From the NCBI RefSeq assembly GCF_004193775.1, contig NC_041003.1:30928263-30992262 (forward strand): 64,000 bases of DNA, read 5' to 3'. This stretch comes from Glycine soja. Taxonomy: Eukaryota > Streptophyta > Magnoliopsida > Fabales > Fabaceae. The translations under genes and the position numbers were made by a program. This document shows, in pieces, positions 53,544 through 64,000 of the stretch. Within the stretch, counting starts at the first letter, position 1, and each line of letters opens with the position of its first letter. The notes under the pieces are model-generated. The model made no database searches, was not told the DNA's origin, and saw only the letters and a list, made by a program, of their open reading frames with translations.

Positions 53544-56500
53544 ATGATGGTGAGTTGGAATGTGAGGGGCATTAACAAGGTAGCTAGGAATAAAGAGGTT
53601 AGCTCCTACCTCCATTCTTTTAATGTTCCTATAGTGGCTTTACTAGAGACTAGAGTTAAAATGCATAATGCTAAGAAAGTAAGGAATAAAATAGGTGGCA
53701 GTTGGAATTATATGGACAATTATGATAGACATGAGAATGGGAGAATCTGGTTGTTATGGGACCACAGGGAAGTGAATCTGAAACTTATTCAAATTGATGA
53801 GCAATTCATTCATGTGGAAATATACTCCTTGGATCAATCTCTTAAGTTTGTAGCTTTGGTGATTTATGCTTTTAATCAATTGGATAGAAGGAAGGAGCTG
53901 TGGAACAAAATTGAGGACATTGGTAGAAATCTGAATGGGCCTTGGATTGTGATTGGTGATTTTAATAATGTTCTGAATAGTCAGGACATAATTGGTGGTA
54001 ATAATGTTGTTGAGACTGAAGTTAGGGACCTTAAAACCATGATGTCAAATATGGGATTGTTTGAAGCTGATATGAAAGGGAACCATTACACTTGGTCGAA
54101 TAAGCATGTTATTGATGTGATTTACTCTCGGATTGACAGAGTTATTGGTAATGTTGATTGGTTTCAGAAGTATCAAGATGCCTCTTATGAAGTTCTGGAT
54201 CCTAATATTTCAGACCACTCTCCTATCAAAATTGGCCTGCAGATACAAAAGCCTAGAAAAGTTTACTTGTTTAGATTTATCAACTGTATCAGTAAGGATC
54301 CATCTTTTATGCAGTTGGTTGCTAGTAGCTGGCATGTGGAATCTAGAGGGACTTCTATGGAAAAACTTTGGTACAAGCTTAAAAGGCTCCAAAGTGTTTT
54401 AAGACCTCTGTCTAAACAGTTCACCAATATGCAAAATCAAATCGAGCAAGTTAGGCAAGAGTTACATCAGGTCCAAAATTTACTGCAACATAATCCTTTT
54501 GATAATTTGCTGTTGAAGGAAGTGAAGCAGAAGAATGAGAAAATTATTCAGCTGGCCCAAATGGAAGAAGACATTCTGATGCAAAAATCTAAAGTCAATT
54601 GGCTTAAGCTTGGTGACAGCAATAATGCTTATTTCCATGCAACTGTGAAGGAAAAAAATAAGAATAAAGGCATCTATACTTTGACAGATTTAGATGGAAA
54701 TTTGTTGTGCACACAAGAGAGTATTGAAAAAGAGATTGTGAGCTTTTACAAAAAGTTGGTAGGTACTAAAGAAACTGATTAGAAAGGAATTGATATCCCT
54801 GTTTTGAGAGATGGTAAAACTTTGTCTAGAGATCTTGCTCAGCAGCTCATTAGACCTATTGACCTAAAAGAAATTTGGAATGCTTTAGTGAATATTGGTG
54901 AGACCAAAGCTCCTGGTTTAGATGGATTCACTTCACATTTTTTCAAAGCAACCTGGCCCATTGTTAAATATGATGTGCAAAATGCTATTCTGGAATTTTT
55001 TAATACTAGTAAGTTGTACAAAACTGTAAATTGCTCTATTGTTTCTCTGATCCCTAAGTCCCCGAAGGCAAAAACCATCAAAGACATGAGACCAATATCC
55101 TGTTGTAGTACAATATATAAGGTGATCTCGAAGATATTGACTAGTAGACTGAGTGCAGTGATAAACAGTGTGGTGGAAGACACTCAATCAGCATTTATTC
55201 CTGGTAGGAATATCCAGGACAATATTCTTCTCGCTCAGGAGCTGGTGAGAGGATATGGTAGGAAAAATGTGTCTCCTAGATGCTTGGTGCAAATGGATAT
55301 TCAAAAGGCTTATGATATGGTTGAGTGGCAAGCATTGCAACATATTATGGTGGAGTTGGGATTTCCTCAGAAGTTTATAGGCTGGGTGATGGCTTGTGTT
55401 AATTCTGTTTCCTACAGATTCTCCCTTAATGGTGCTCCAACGGGTATTTTAAAAGCTCAAAGAGGGTTGAGGCAAGGTGATCCAATTTCTCCTCTCCTCT
55501 TTGTTCTTGTTATGGAATACCTCCATAGAGTGCTTCATGGCCTTGGTTCAAGCCATAACTTCAATTACCACCCTAAGTGTGAGAAGTTGAAAATTATTAA
55601 TTTGTGTTTTACGGACGATATTCTGATTTTCTTAAGAGGGGATCGTGGATCAATGAAGCTGATGATGAACAAAATGAAAGAGTTTTCAGAAGCAATAGGT
55701 CTTCAGATAAGTCATTCCAAGAGTAAAATCTATTTTGGAGGAGTGGATGAGGATACTCAAGTTAGATTGCAGCAGGAATCTGGTTTTTTGGTTGGTAAAA
55801 TGCCTTTTAAGTACCTTGGTGTTCCTCTTGACAACAAAAAGCTCACTATTAGTAATTGTCAACCTTTGATCGATAAGATGTTGAAAAGAGTTCAACATTG
55901 GAGCTCCAAACTACTATCATATGCTAGCAGAGTGCAATTAATTAACAGCGTGTTATTTGCCATCGCAAATTATTGGCTCCAAATCTTTCCTTTTCCTAAG
56001 AAAGTGGTGAAGCATATTGAAGGGATTTGTAGAAGTTTTCTTTGGACAGGTAAGAGCAGTAACAATAGGAAAGCCCCTATTTCTTGGGATCATATTTATG
56101 ATCCAAAAAATGCAGGTGGACTGAATCTGATTGGTCTTGAGGATTGGAATAAAGCTACAATTGGTAAACTTCTTTGGAATATTTGGGAGAAAAAGGATAA
56201 GTTGTGGATTCATTGGATACACATTTATTATATGAAAAATAATAATGCAGATAACTTCTAGTCGGGGCAAAATTGTTCTTGGACGTTGAAAGCTATTTTC
56301 AAGTATAAAAATTTACTTACGCAATCTGCGGTTTGGAAGGAGATGTGTGATGCTGGAAAGTATAATACGAGGAAAATGTACCAAGTGATTAGAGGTATTA
56401 AACCGCAGGTGGAATGGAGAAAAATTATTATAGGTAACCATGCTAGACCTCATGCAATTTTCACTCTGTGGTTGGCTTGTAATAAGCGGTTGTTAACAAA

Positions 56501-56891
56501 AGAGAGAATGATCAGGTTTGGCATGCCCACTGATGGTTTGTGTGTTTTCTGTAAGATGGCTGAAACTTGCCAACATCTGTTTTTTAGTTGCTGTGAAATC
56601 AAACTAGTTTGGGAGAAGATTCTGCGTTGGATTGGGTATGTTCACACTCCTACTATGTGGGATGATGAGCTTGGTTGGATTGTGGAAAATACTAAAGGCA
56701 AAGGTTGTAAAAGAAGTTTGATGAAGCTGGCTGTGGCTAATACTGTTTATAGGGTTTGGTTTGTGAGAAATCGGATCATATTTCAAGGTGGTAGGAAAGA
56801 AGAGCTTCATTGGGAGACCATAAAAAATGTGATTCTTAGAAGAGTTGAAAACAATAGGAAACTTATGATGTATTGCAATAGGAATCTCTAG
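53544..56891 (+). pseudogene. LINE ORF2: endonuclease and reverse transcriptase; two TAG stops
   Basis: This frame spans 1115 codons. Endonuclease motifs: SWNVRG (residues 4-9), LLETRV (about 32), VIGDFNN (about 136), SRIDRVIGN, and SDHSPI (about 223). RT motifs: AFIPGRNIQDNI, QMDIQKAYDMVEW, GLRQGDPISPLLF and the catalytic box read as FTDD (about 689-692). The C-terminus has the zf-RVT region (LWLACNKRLLTKERM, CVFCKMAETCQHLFFSC). TAG at 54779 lies in the linker and TAG at 56259 lies between RT and zf-RVT (TGG to TAG is the simplest origin). Otherwise it is intact. The enzyme nicks target DNA and primes reverse transcription there. Confidence 0.92.
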
Positions 56892-57004
56892 TCTTTTTGG
56901 GTTTTCTTGTCAGTTTGGGCCTGGATCTTTGATCAGCGGGTTTTGTATTGATCAGTTTTTGGCAATAAAATATTCTTTATTCCAAAAAAAAATCTTCAAA
57001 TACT

Positions 57005-58140
57005 TGTAATAGGAAATGGTTTAAATAGCCTAATAGTTGATATTTGGTTGAATAATGTTTTTTAAAGGAATACTTTCATTCTTTTTATATTTTCGGAGAG
57101 CTTAAATAAGTAAGGGCTATATAAGTTTTAAATCTCTCAATTATTTTTAATTTCGATTTTAGTTTCTCTTATTTTTTTTCATTTTTAGTTATCAATTTTT
57201 AGATGATTAATTTTAGTCTTTTTAAGATTTTTTTGTCTATTTTTAATTTCTTATTTAGTTTTATTATTCAAAGTTATTTTATGTGGTGTTGAATTTTTGT
57301 GTTTTTTTTGTTCATTTTTAAATTCTTCAAGGGACTAATTTGTCAAGTCACAAGTTAAAATAATGTGAAATTCAATTTTAACAAATCAAAATTTGAAGTT
57401 TTGTATTTTTTGAAGAAATACTATTATTAACTTAGCAAAAATAGAACTTACAAGTTACAACACATAATTAAATTTTCACGATGTGATATGTTAAAATTAA
57501 ATCACTACAAAACATCTCAATGTTTTTTATCCATTTCTAAGAAACAAAAATCAAATTTACATTCACAATTAGGTCTACAAAAAAAATTAATCTTCCACAA
57601 TGTGTAGTTGACTCAAGGTTTGAATATCGGGTACATATTCATATTTAATGTCTTACTATGTCTCAAATATAATTACTTGGGTTGAAAAAAATTACCTTTA
57701 CAATACACTACATTAGACTACTAAATTAAAAAGGAAGGAATTAAATTAAATCGCTGTAACTTGAATAATTATTACACAATTCTATAACTTTTAATTGAAT
57801 AATATTTTCTTAAAACTTACAATTGGACTGAAAGTTTCTTTCACATTCATCACATATACAAAAGATCATGTTAATTTAAAATCATCTGTTATCTAGTTCA
57901 TATAAATTAAAATCGACATAATATAAATTTATTAAAATATAAATAATTTGATTATTTTATTATTGTTCAATTTTGACACAAATAATCTTACTAATATATA
58001 AATATAATTCAACCATTAAATTAATAAAAATTATATTTTATATGAAATTATAAAAATAATATAATAATTATGAAATTACATTATTATAATTCGATCTTCC
58101 TCTAATTAAAATTAAAATTTTATTACCAAGCCAGTTGAAG
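57005..58140. other. AT-rich intergenic DNA upstream of the C53 gene
   Basis: No gene. The last part should hold the promoter, but no convincing TATA box at a fixed distance was identified. A G/C rise begins at about 58130 with the 5' UTR. Confidence 0.5.
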
Positions 58141-58268
58141 CTGCGAGTCGCGTGCTGTGTGTGATATCGTAGCGGAGCGTTTCTGCAAAATCGAAAAACT
58201 CGAATTCTCAACAACGAAGTTCCCTATCGAATTGCCATCTATTCATTCTTTCATTCAATTCTTTCGCA

Positions 58269-61200
58269 ATGCAAACTCCCGATGACGTTCGCAACCTTCC
58301 CATCGACATCACTTTCTCTCGTCTGGGAGGTCCCAATTTCCTTTCTTTCTCTTTCTCACCAATTTCTTTCGTCTTTTTTTTTTTCTCGGTTTTTGAATTT
58401 TAATTCGAATTTGCGACCTTTGCAGAATGGTTGGTGGATCGCAAGCGAGTGCCCGCGGATTGGCGCAAGCGCGTGGCGGCGATCAGGGCCCGAATTTCCA
58501 AGGAGTTCCCCTCTCTCCCTAAGGACTCTGACCCCTTTTTCCAAACCCTAGACCCCGAAGGTTTAAAATTTATGTGTATTTTAAATTTAAGTAAATGTTT
58601 GTTATTTGTTCTGTGTTGACCAAAATGTGATAATGTTATTTGTTTACTGATTATGAATTGTGAATATATATTTTGGTTTGTTAAATTAGATAATTTTAAT
58701 GATCAATAAAGTGGCAATGCTATTTTCAGGGATTGGTTATTTGGAGGCTAAACAGATATATGATGATCTCTTAAAGTCTACCTCGGAGAGCAGGAACATA
58801 TTTGGTCGCTTATCAGGTGCTGCGGTAAGATATGCTCTTCAAAATCAGTAAAGCAAAATGTGCACTATAGTCATTCATACTATGCATACTATTATTACTG
58901 AATGCATGGATCAACTGGTACAGGGTTGTTCTAGTTTAACAAGTGATCTCAAGTTTGAGACCTGAGTATGCATATCTTTTGGAAGGAGAATTTTGCACCT
59001 ATATTAGTTTTAAAGGATACTCTTGAAAATATGTAAAACAAAGGAAAAAGTTATACACAATTTGATAGGTACTTTTGGTGTTGTTCACCAAGTAGAATTG
59101 GAGTTTTGCCTCGTTAATATTTGTTGACTTTTAATGTAAACCTTTGTTTTGCAGATTACCCAGGTAAAACTTTGATTCTGATTTGAGAACAATACTAAAA
59201 CTGCATAAGGAACTGTATATAAGCTTTTTTCTTGAAACAAAATGTGCACTATAATCATTCATAGTCATCTTATAGTATATATACCATTGACCTTTTACTG
59301 TTAACTGTGGCTATTATTATTTGGGTAGGGTGCGTGGGAAGCAATTGTGCGGTCCTTTGAGAAGGATCATGTTTTCCTTGGTGAGGCTGCGCAGATTCTG
59401 ATTCAAAATGTGAGCTATGAAATGTGAGCATTGTGATCTTATGGTTTTCATCAAGAGAAACATGTGGTGTTCTATTTGTTTAAAGGCTTTTGTTATTTTG
59501 TTGCTGAGTATTTGTTTCCATTGTGAAGCCCTTATCAGAGGAAACAGGTGCAGAAGATTCAGCAGCATCTGTTAGAGCTAGATCGCAAGGAGGCTGATAT
59601 AAAAAGAAGTGCTGCGCTTTCGGCCACCAAATATGCTGAAGCTTGTCAGGAGCTTGGCTTACAGGTTGGCATTTTTGGGGTGTTTTTGTTGAGTAGGAAA
59701 CAATTTTTGTAGCTGTGTTATAACTTATAAGGGATCTTGTGATGAATAATATCCTTGAGAAAGCAAGTTAGCGTTGTCTGCTCTATGTAGCTGACCTACC
59801 TAATGGGATATGACTTTGTTGTTGTGTCATGTAGAAAACAATTTATTTTTCTGTTACAAGTGGGTTGTGATTTTATTGTTTTGCAGGGGAAAAATGTCAG
59901 AGTAGAACTCTTGGAGACAGCACTATTACTTCCGAGCACGTTTAGCAAAATTCTGGATGTTGTAAACAGTGACAACTTGTCAAGGGCAATTGAGTATTAT
60001 TCCAATTTTGTCAGGGATGCTCACATTGAAAAGGATGTAAGGCAAAACTAGAATTCTTATTCATTGTATAATTCTCATTAATGCTTGATGCATTGTTCTT
60101 GCAACTCTTTTGCATGACCTTCCTGCAAGGAAGGGATTAAGATTGACATGGTTCAGTATATATTTTATTTAAGATGAAAATCATTACTACAGAGATCTTT
60201 GGGAGACGTACTACAAAACTTGAAGAATATGCGCGAAAATCCCCCATCTTTAAATGTTGCTGTTGACTCTGAGATTATTAATGATGTTAATGTTCATTCA
60301 AGCAAAAATGGATTGGATCCTGCAATAGCCAATACTGAAATTGCTGTGCCTGACATTGACTGGGATATTTCTGTGGATAGTTCACAACTTGATTGGGACA
60401 TTGGAACTGTAGAAGAAACAGAGGATAATGGTAATGGATTGGGTCCATATGAAATCATTAATGCCTCTGACATCGGATCTGATCTAACAATATCAAACCA
60501 AGAAATAGGATCACCTGCAGATATATCTTGGGATATTAGTGTGGATACTCCTCAGGTTGATGTCATTGATGATGATAATGCCCCAACTGTAGTGCTGGAG
60601 AATCAGACTTCTCTTCCTGATTCCCTATCTCAATTGACAGGAAACAAGGAAGAAAGGAGCCAGCTTTTAGATACGGAGTACAGAAATAAAATTCTTGATG
60701 ATCTGTATGAGGTATATAATATTTATGCCAATTTACTGTCTTTACTCATTAAGTTTTTGATTTTGATAATGCAATTCCAAATTTCATATTACATCCCTAG
60801 ATAGGGAAAGAAACATAGCTCTAGCAAATTTTGTTTACATCTTATGTTGTATTACTTACTAGTAAACAGTTATCTCCCCTGTATGAATTTATTATTTTGA
60901 TGTCATTATTATTTTCAGATTAAACCTTAAATTTTGTAATGATTTTATATGCCATCAGATGAAATCCTTTTTAAATCAACGGTTGGCTGAATTGAGGAAT
61001 GAGGAAACTTTGTCCCTGCAACATCAAGTCCAGGCAGTTGCACCCTTTGTACTACAGCAGTATGCTGCTGATGCCATTGAAACAATGCAAAGTGATATTT
61101 CTTTGGCAATTTCATTGCTGACAAATAGGAAGACAAGGGATCTGATTATGATTCTCAACTCCAAAAGGTACTGCTTGATATTTTATACCTAAAATTTCAT

Positions 61201-62052
61201 GCTTAGGAGATGCACATTCACTGTGTATCCCGTTGTGTCAGATATTTTCTCAGTTTTGGATTTCTATGATGACTAAATGTAGTTGAAATTTACTTTTGAA
61301 AATGGCAACTAATATTCACAATTGCAAGTTTATGCACTGAATTACATATTATTAACAGGAAATGATAGTTGGAACCTTGAAGAACAAGTGATTTATGTTT
61401 CAAACAAAATCCAGACAAAATGATTTAGGTTGAGCCATAGACCCACTGTTGGATTTGATATAGTTTATTTTGATGTTTGTAATTTTTGTCTTGCATAACA
61501 AAAGAGTTGAAGACTTTAGTAATTGGTTTATCATGTAATATAGTAAGATGATGATTTTTTGGTGAATTTCAACTTGTCTATTTCTGTATTACTGTGTAAC
61601 TTCAAATGCTCACGTTTAGGATGGCATGTTGAAGCATGCTTTTCTCTTTTCTTCATCTTTTAAAATGCTAAAATATTTGGACTTGCAGTTTTACTCACCC
61701 AATCCACATTAAGTATACTAACATTAACAGCCTTTATCATGTCAAATGCTTTATTTGGCTCTTTTTTCTTTAGCAGTATTCCTGTTGTATCTGATCTGTG
61801 TTAATTGATTGTGGTGTTGGGCCAAATTTCAGATTTCTAGATAGACTAGTCAATTCATTAGAAGAAAAGAAACATCATGAAGTCAAGTTGAAAGAGGGGT
61901 TGAAGGACTTGGCTGCTAAACGTATGGAACTGCAAAATTCTTTATCTTCGTCATGGTCAAAGCAAGTAAGTTCTACCTTTATGTGCTTCCTATTCTTGAG
62001 GGGAGAGAAGTTGTAGTGTTTAACTGATTTTCAAATTTGTAGGATCTTCCCT

Positions 62053-62102
<50 letters not shown>

Positions 62103-63404
62103 CTTCCCCTTTGTCCCTGTAGTTTGTGTTGCCAAAAGTGACATTTGATTCCTACACTAGTTTTAACTATTACTAGATGCACTTTATTCTGGTAAATAGT
62201 AACAAGTTCATAATTCTATTTTGACAACCTGGTTGTGTTAAGGGTAATCAAATTACTGTTCTAATGAGTTTTTTTGTCTCTTAATTTTTATCTAAAATGT
62301 GTATAGAGGAAAATTTAAGTTTATAATATATGGAAAATGTGATGTCAAAGCATGGCAACATGCAGGTCCTGAAAAAGAAAATAATAAAAAAAAAGAGAAT
62401 GGAAAAATCTGATAATGGTTTCTGTCTTCAGTCAGGAGTCTCAGGATCTACCATTTGTTCATATTGTGTGTTAAGTTTATTTTAAAGAAATCACAACAAC
62501 AACAACAACAACAACGCCTTATCCCACTAGATGGGGTCGGCTACATGGATCAACTTCCGCCATAATGTTCTATCAAGTACCATACTTTTATCCAAACCAT
62601 TAATTTCGAGATCCTTTTTTATAACCTCTCTTATAGTCTTTTTGGGTCTTCCTCTGCCTCGAATTGTTTGTCTTCTCTCCATCTGGTCTACTCTCCTCAC
62701 TACAGAATCTACCGGTCTTCTCTCCACATAATAATCACTTTATTTTATCAACTTCCTGAGATAATTTTTGTAAAGAAAATCTGTTTCTCCCGAAAAAAGC
62801 ACCATCAAACATGCAAGTTCTCTATTGGGATTTTCTTTTTGGAGTACTTAAATCTTGCTTGGCAGATAGCAGTTAGCTGACGTATTGCGGTGAGAGTGGG
62901 CATAATTATCCACATGCAAAATAGTCTTGTAGCATCATTGATTTACCCTTATTTCTTTATTAAGACAATTATGAGTCAGGATGAGATGTGTTTTTTTTTA
63001 CAAGAACAGAACAATGTCACTTCATTTTCATTTTCACTGTTAGTTTTGCCTACACTAGGAGATAGAGATCAGTTTATGTATATTGCTTTAGTCCTTCCAT
63101 CTTTCTCTCCATTCCCCTTATTCTCAATTGTTTGCTACCCAGTACCCATGCGGGCAAAAGTCTATGTTCTATATGTATATCTGTGACAACTCAACTTTAC
63201 ATGTTACCCCCTCTCCCTAATCTGCCCCCTGTTCTTGTAGAAGAGACAAATTAACTCTTGAGTGAATTGCAGGATGCGGCTGTGGCAAAAACAAAAGAGC
63301 TGAAAAAACTATGTGAGAGTACACTTTCATCCATGTTTGATGGGAGACCAGTTAATATAATTGGAGAGATCAATGCTATTTTGACTAGTGGACTTGGAGC
63401 ATGA
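58269..63404 (+). CDS. CDK5RAP3: CDK5RAP3/C53-like protein (UFMylation and ER-phagy factor), intact, spliced
   Basis: Coding exons from GT-AG sites and frame: 58269-58329, 58426-58560, 58730-58824, 59329-59423, 59529-59664, 59887-60036, 60193-60711, 60959-61167, 61833-61965, 63273-63404. They total 1665 bp, or 554 aa, close to the family's 500-560. The start [14 protein letters not shown] and the sequences [62 protein letters not shown] and [16 protein letters not shown] are family-conserved. The protein is helical with coiled coils and an acidic linker (exon 7 here, residues about 225-397) bearing three W-D-I motifs. Known role: partner of the UFL1-DDRGK1 UFM1 ligase at the ER and ATG8-binding ER-phagy receptor. 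A 9-nt exon at 59155-59163 may add I-T-Q. No disruption seen. Confidence 0.93.
59155..59163 (+). other. CDK5RAP3: Possible 9-nt microexon of the C53 gene
   Basis: ATTACCCAG is preceded by a pyrimidine tract and GCAG and followed by GTAAAA. Inclusion is in frame (adds Ile-Thr-Gln between the exons ending GCTGCG and starting GGTGCG). Without transcript data it may be a cryptic site. Confidence 0.35.
60352..60537 (+). other. CDK5RAP3: Three shuffled ATG8-interacting motifs in the C53 linker
   Basis: IDWDI (residues about 279-283), LDWDI (about 290-294) and ISWDI (about 335-339) lie in the acidic, probably disordered region. In characterised C53 proteins, IDWG/IDWD-type motifs bind ATG8 and UFM1. 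The motifs are seen; binding by this protein is inferred. Confidence 0.75.
62054..62098. repeat. (CT)n microsatellite in the last C53 intron
   Basis: About 20 CT units with two interruptions, 90 bp after the exon ending at 61965. Confidence 0.9.
62488..62733 (-). mobile_element. 3' end of an RTE-type LINE in the last intron of C53
   Basis: The minus-strand frame 62527-62727 reads [49 protein letters not shown], the C-terminus of plant RTE ORFs. After the stop come TAGCCGACCCC, AGTGGGATAAGGCG and a (GTT)n tail (plus strand ACAACAACAAC at 62493-62514), the usual RTE 3' end. The copy is strongly 5'-truncated and antisense to the host gene. It sits inside the intron and should be spliced out. 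Confidence 0.85.
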
Positions 63405-64000
63405 GGAAGAGAAATTTCCTCCGATGATGATCAAGCCTTTAGGTGGATAGTGGCTGCCAAAATAGCTTAAGATAAATTTCTTTTAGTTCTTATTTTTTAT
63501 ATTACCTGTTCATTTCTGACAAACAGTGCTTTGACAATGCCAAGGGTACATGCGCTGATAATTCTCACTGAATGAAGTAACTTTTGGTACTTGGTCATTC
63601 TGCTGTTGTGTCCTTGTTGGTTTTACAAGCCGAGGATACCACTGGATACAATTTTTTTGGCTTATTATTTGTATTATTTTTTAATTCCAAGTAAGGATGT
63701 AGAGCCTAGGCAATAAGTGCATGTTTCCCACGGCACGAGAGCCAAGTCATCTGACCGAGTTGCTATAAGTCTAGGTGTCCACTAAAAAGTTTGAATAATA
63801 TTACGAAACATCAGATTCACTATTATCAAAAAATGAATATCAGTTCATGTTGGGCCATGTCATTGAATGTGGCATATACATCTCATCGAATAATTTGATT
63901 GCAAGGAATATGAATGAAGCTAAGAAATTAAAGCAACTAGCACAGGGCAACAGATAAAGGGTATCTATCTGCTTGATTTATGCAATCATCCATTCATAGT
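63405..64000 (+). other. 3' UTR and downstream DNA of the C53 gene, no further gene
   Basis: The 3' UTR probably runs to about 63.65-63.7 kb; no single poly(A) signal stands out. The rest shows no coding signal. Confidence 0.5.

Larger units (their letters stand above)
52156..56990 (+). mobile_element. L1-type LINE, 4.8 kb, near full length, 13-14 bp TSD
   Basis: AATCTTCAAATACT precedes the element (52142-52155) and follows its A-tail (56991-57004); the leading A may belong to the tail. ORF1 (DUF4283 and zinc knuckle) and ORF2 (endonuclease, RT, zf-RVT) are complete apart from four nonsense codons. An AATAAA signal at about 56964 is followed by a short A-run. The 5' UTR is only about 60 bp, so slight 5' truncation is possible. 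Confidence 0.92.

Noticed and set aside
58282..58551. 89-aa frame running through the first C53 intron
   Set aside because: It reads through GT at 58330 and out of the conserved frame; the spliced frame matches the family.

Overview
This is a eukaryotic plant window, almost certainly from a legume and most probably soybean (Glycine). The evidence is spliced GT-AG genes, long AT-rich intergenic DNA, a SIRE1-like Sirevirus end with an env-like ORF, LTRs carrying repeated GTAATCGATTAC motifs, and a plant-mobile-domain (PMD) gene inside a Mutator-like element. Species assignment is inference from recognised repeat families, not from a search. One intact host gene is visible: a CDK5RAP3/C53-like gene (58269-63404, + strand, at least 10 coding exons). 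Everything else is transposable elements, their relics, and fragments of host genes.

Layout. 1-3580: 3' part of a Sirevirus (env-like ORF, multiple polypurine tracts, LTR) inserted into an inverted LTR fragment (3581-4098). 4600-9760: degenerate minus-strand Ty3/gypsy element (gag, protease, RT, RNase H, start of integrase), itself interrupted near 6.84-7.43 kb. 13199-13617: 419-bp Mutator-type MITE with a perfect 10-bp target duplication. 13690-16236: small Ty1/copia element with both LTRs and an internally deleted but still in-frame gag-pol. 17703-22740: 5-kb Mutator-like element with a 9-bp target duplication, carrying a broken PMD gene and striking arrays of GGATCAACTTGATCC palindromes, including one about 176-bp near-perfect hairpin.

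22.7-26.7 kb: tandem repeats, a minisatellite and an (AAT)n tract. 26707-26974: exon-2 relic of an actin-depolymerizing factor. 27549-31501: long gypsy-type LTR into which a 1320-bp hAT-like element (8-bp duplication) inserted. About 33780-34425: pseudogene of chloroplast amidophosphoribosyltransferase, next to CACTA-like termini. 39013-40580: element bounded by about 100-bp inverted repeats. 42024-42875: two nested PIF/Harbinger-type MITEs. 45.0-45.6 kb: CACTA transposase relic. 46.3-49.0 kb: PPR and JmjN/JMJ-demethylase fragments flanking a TAATCGATTAC-type LTR. 49.5-51.1 kb: second relic of the palindrome-bearing Mutator family, with a 939-bp LTR inserted into a palindrome. 52156-56990: near full-length L1-type LINE with a 13-14 bp target duplication and only four in-frame nonsense codons. 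58.1-64 kb: the C53 gene, with an RTE-LINE tail in its last intron.

How it fits together: the window is a nested TE landscape upstream of a single conserved housekeeping gene. The C53 product is expected to work in UFMylation and ER-phagy; its acidic linker carries three W-D-I motifs of the shuffled ATG8-interacting type. Several DNA transposons appear to have carried or broken host-gene fragments (PMD, ATase, ADF, PPR, JMJ). No tRNA, rRNA or CRISPR was seen.
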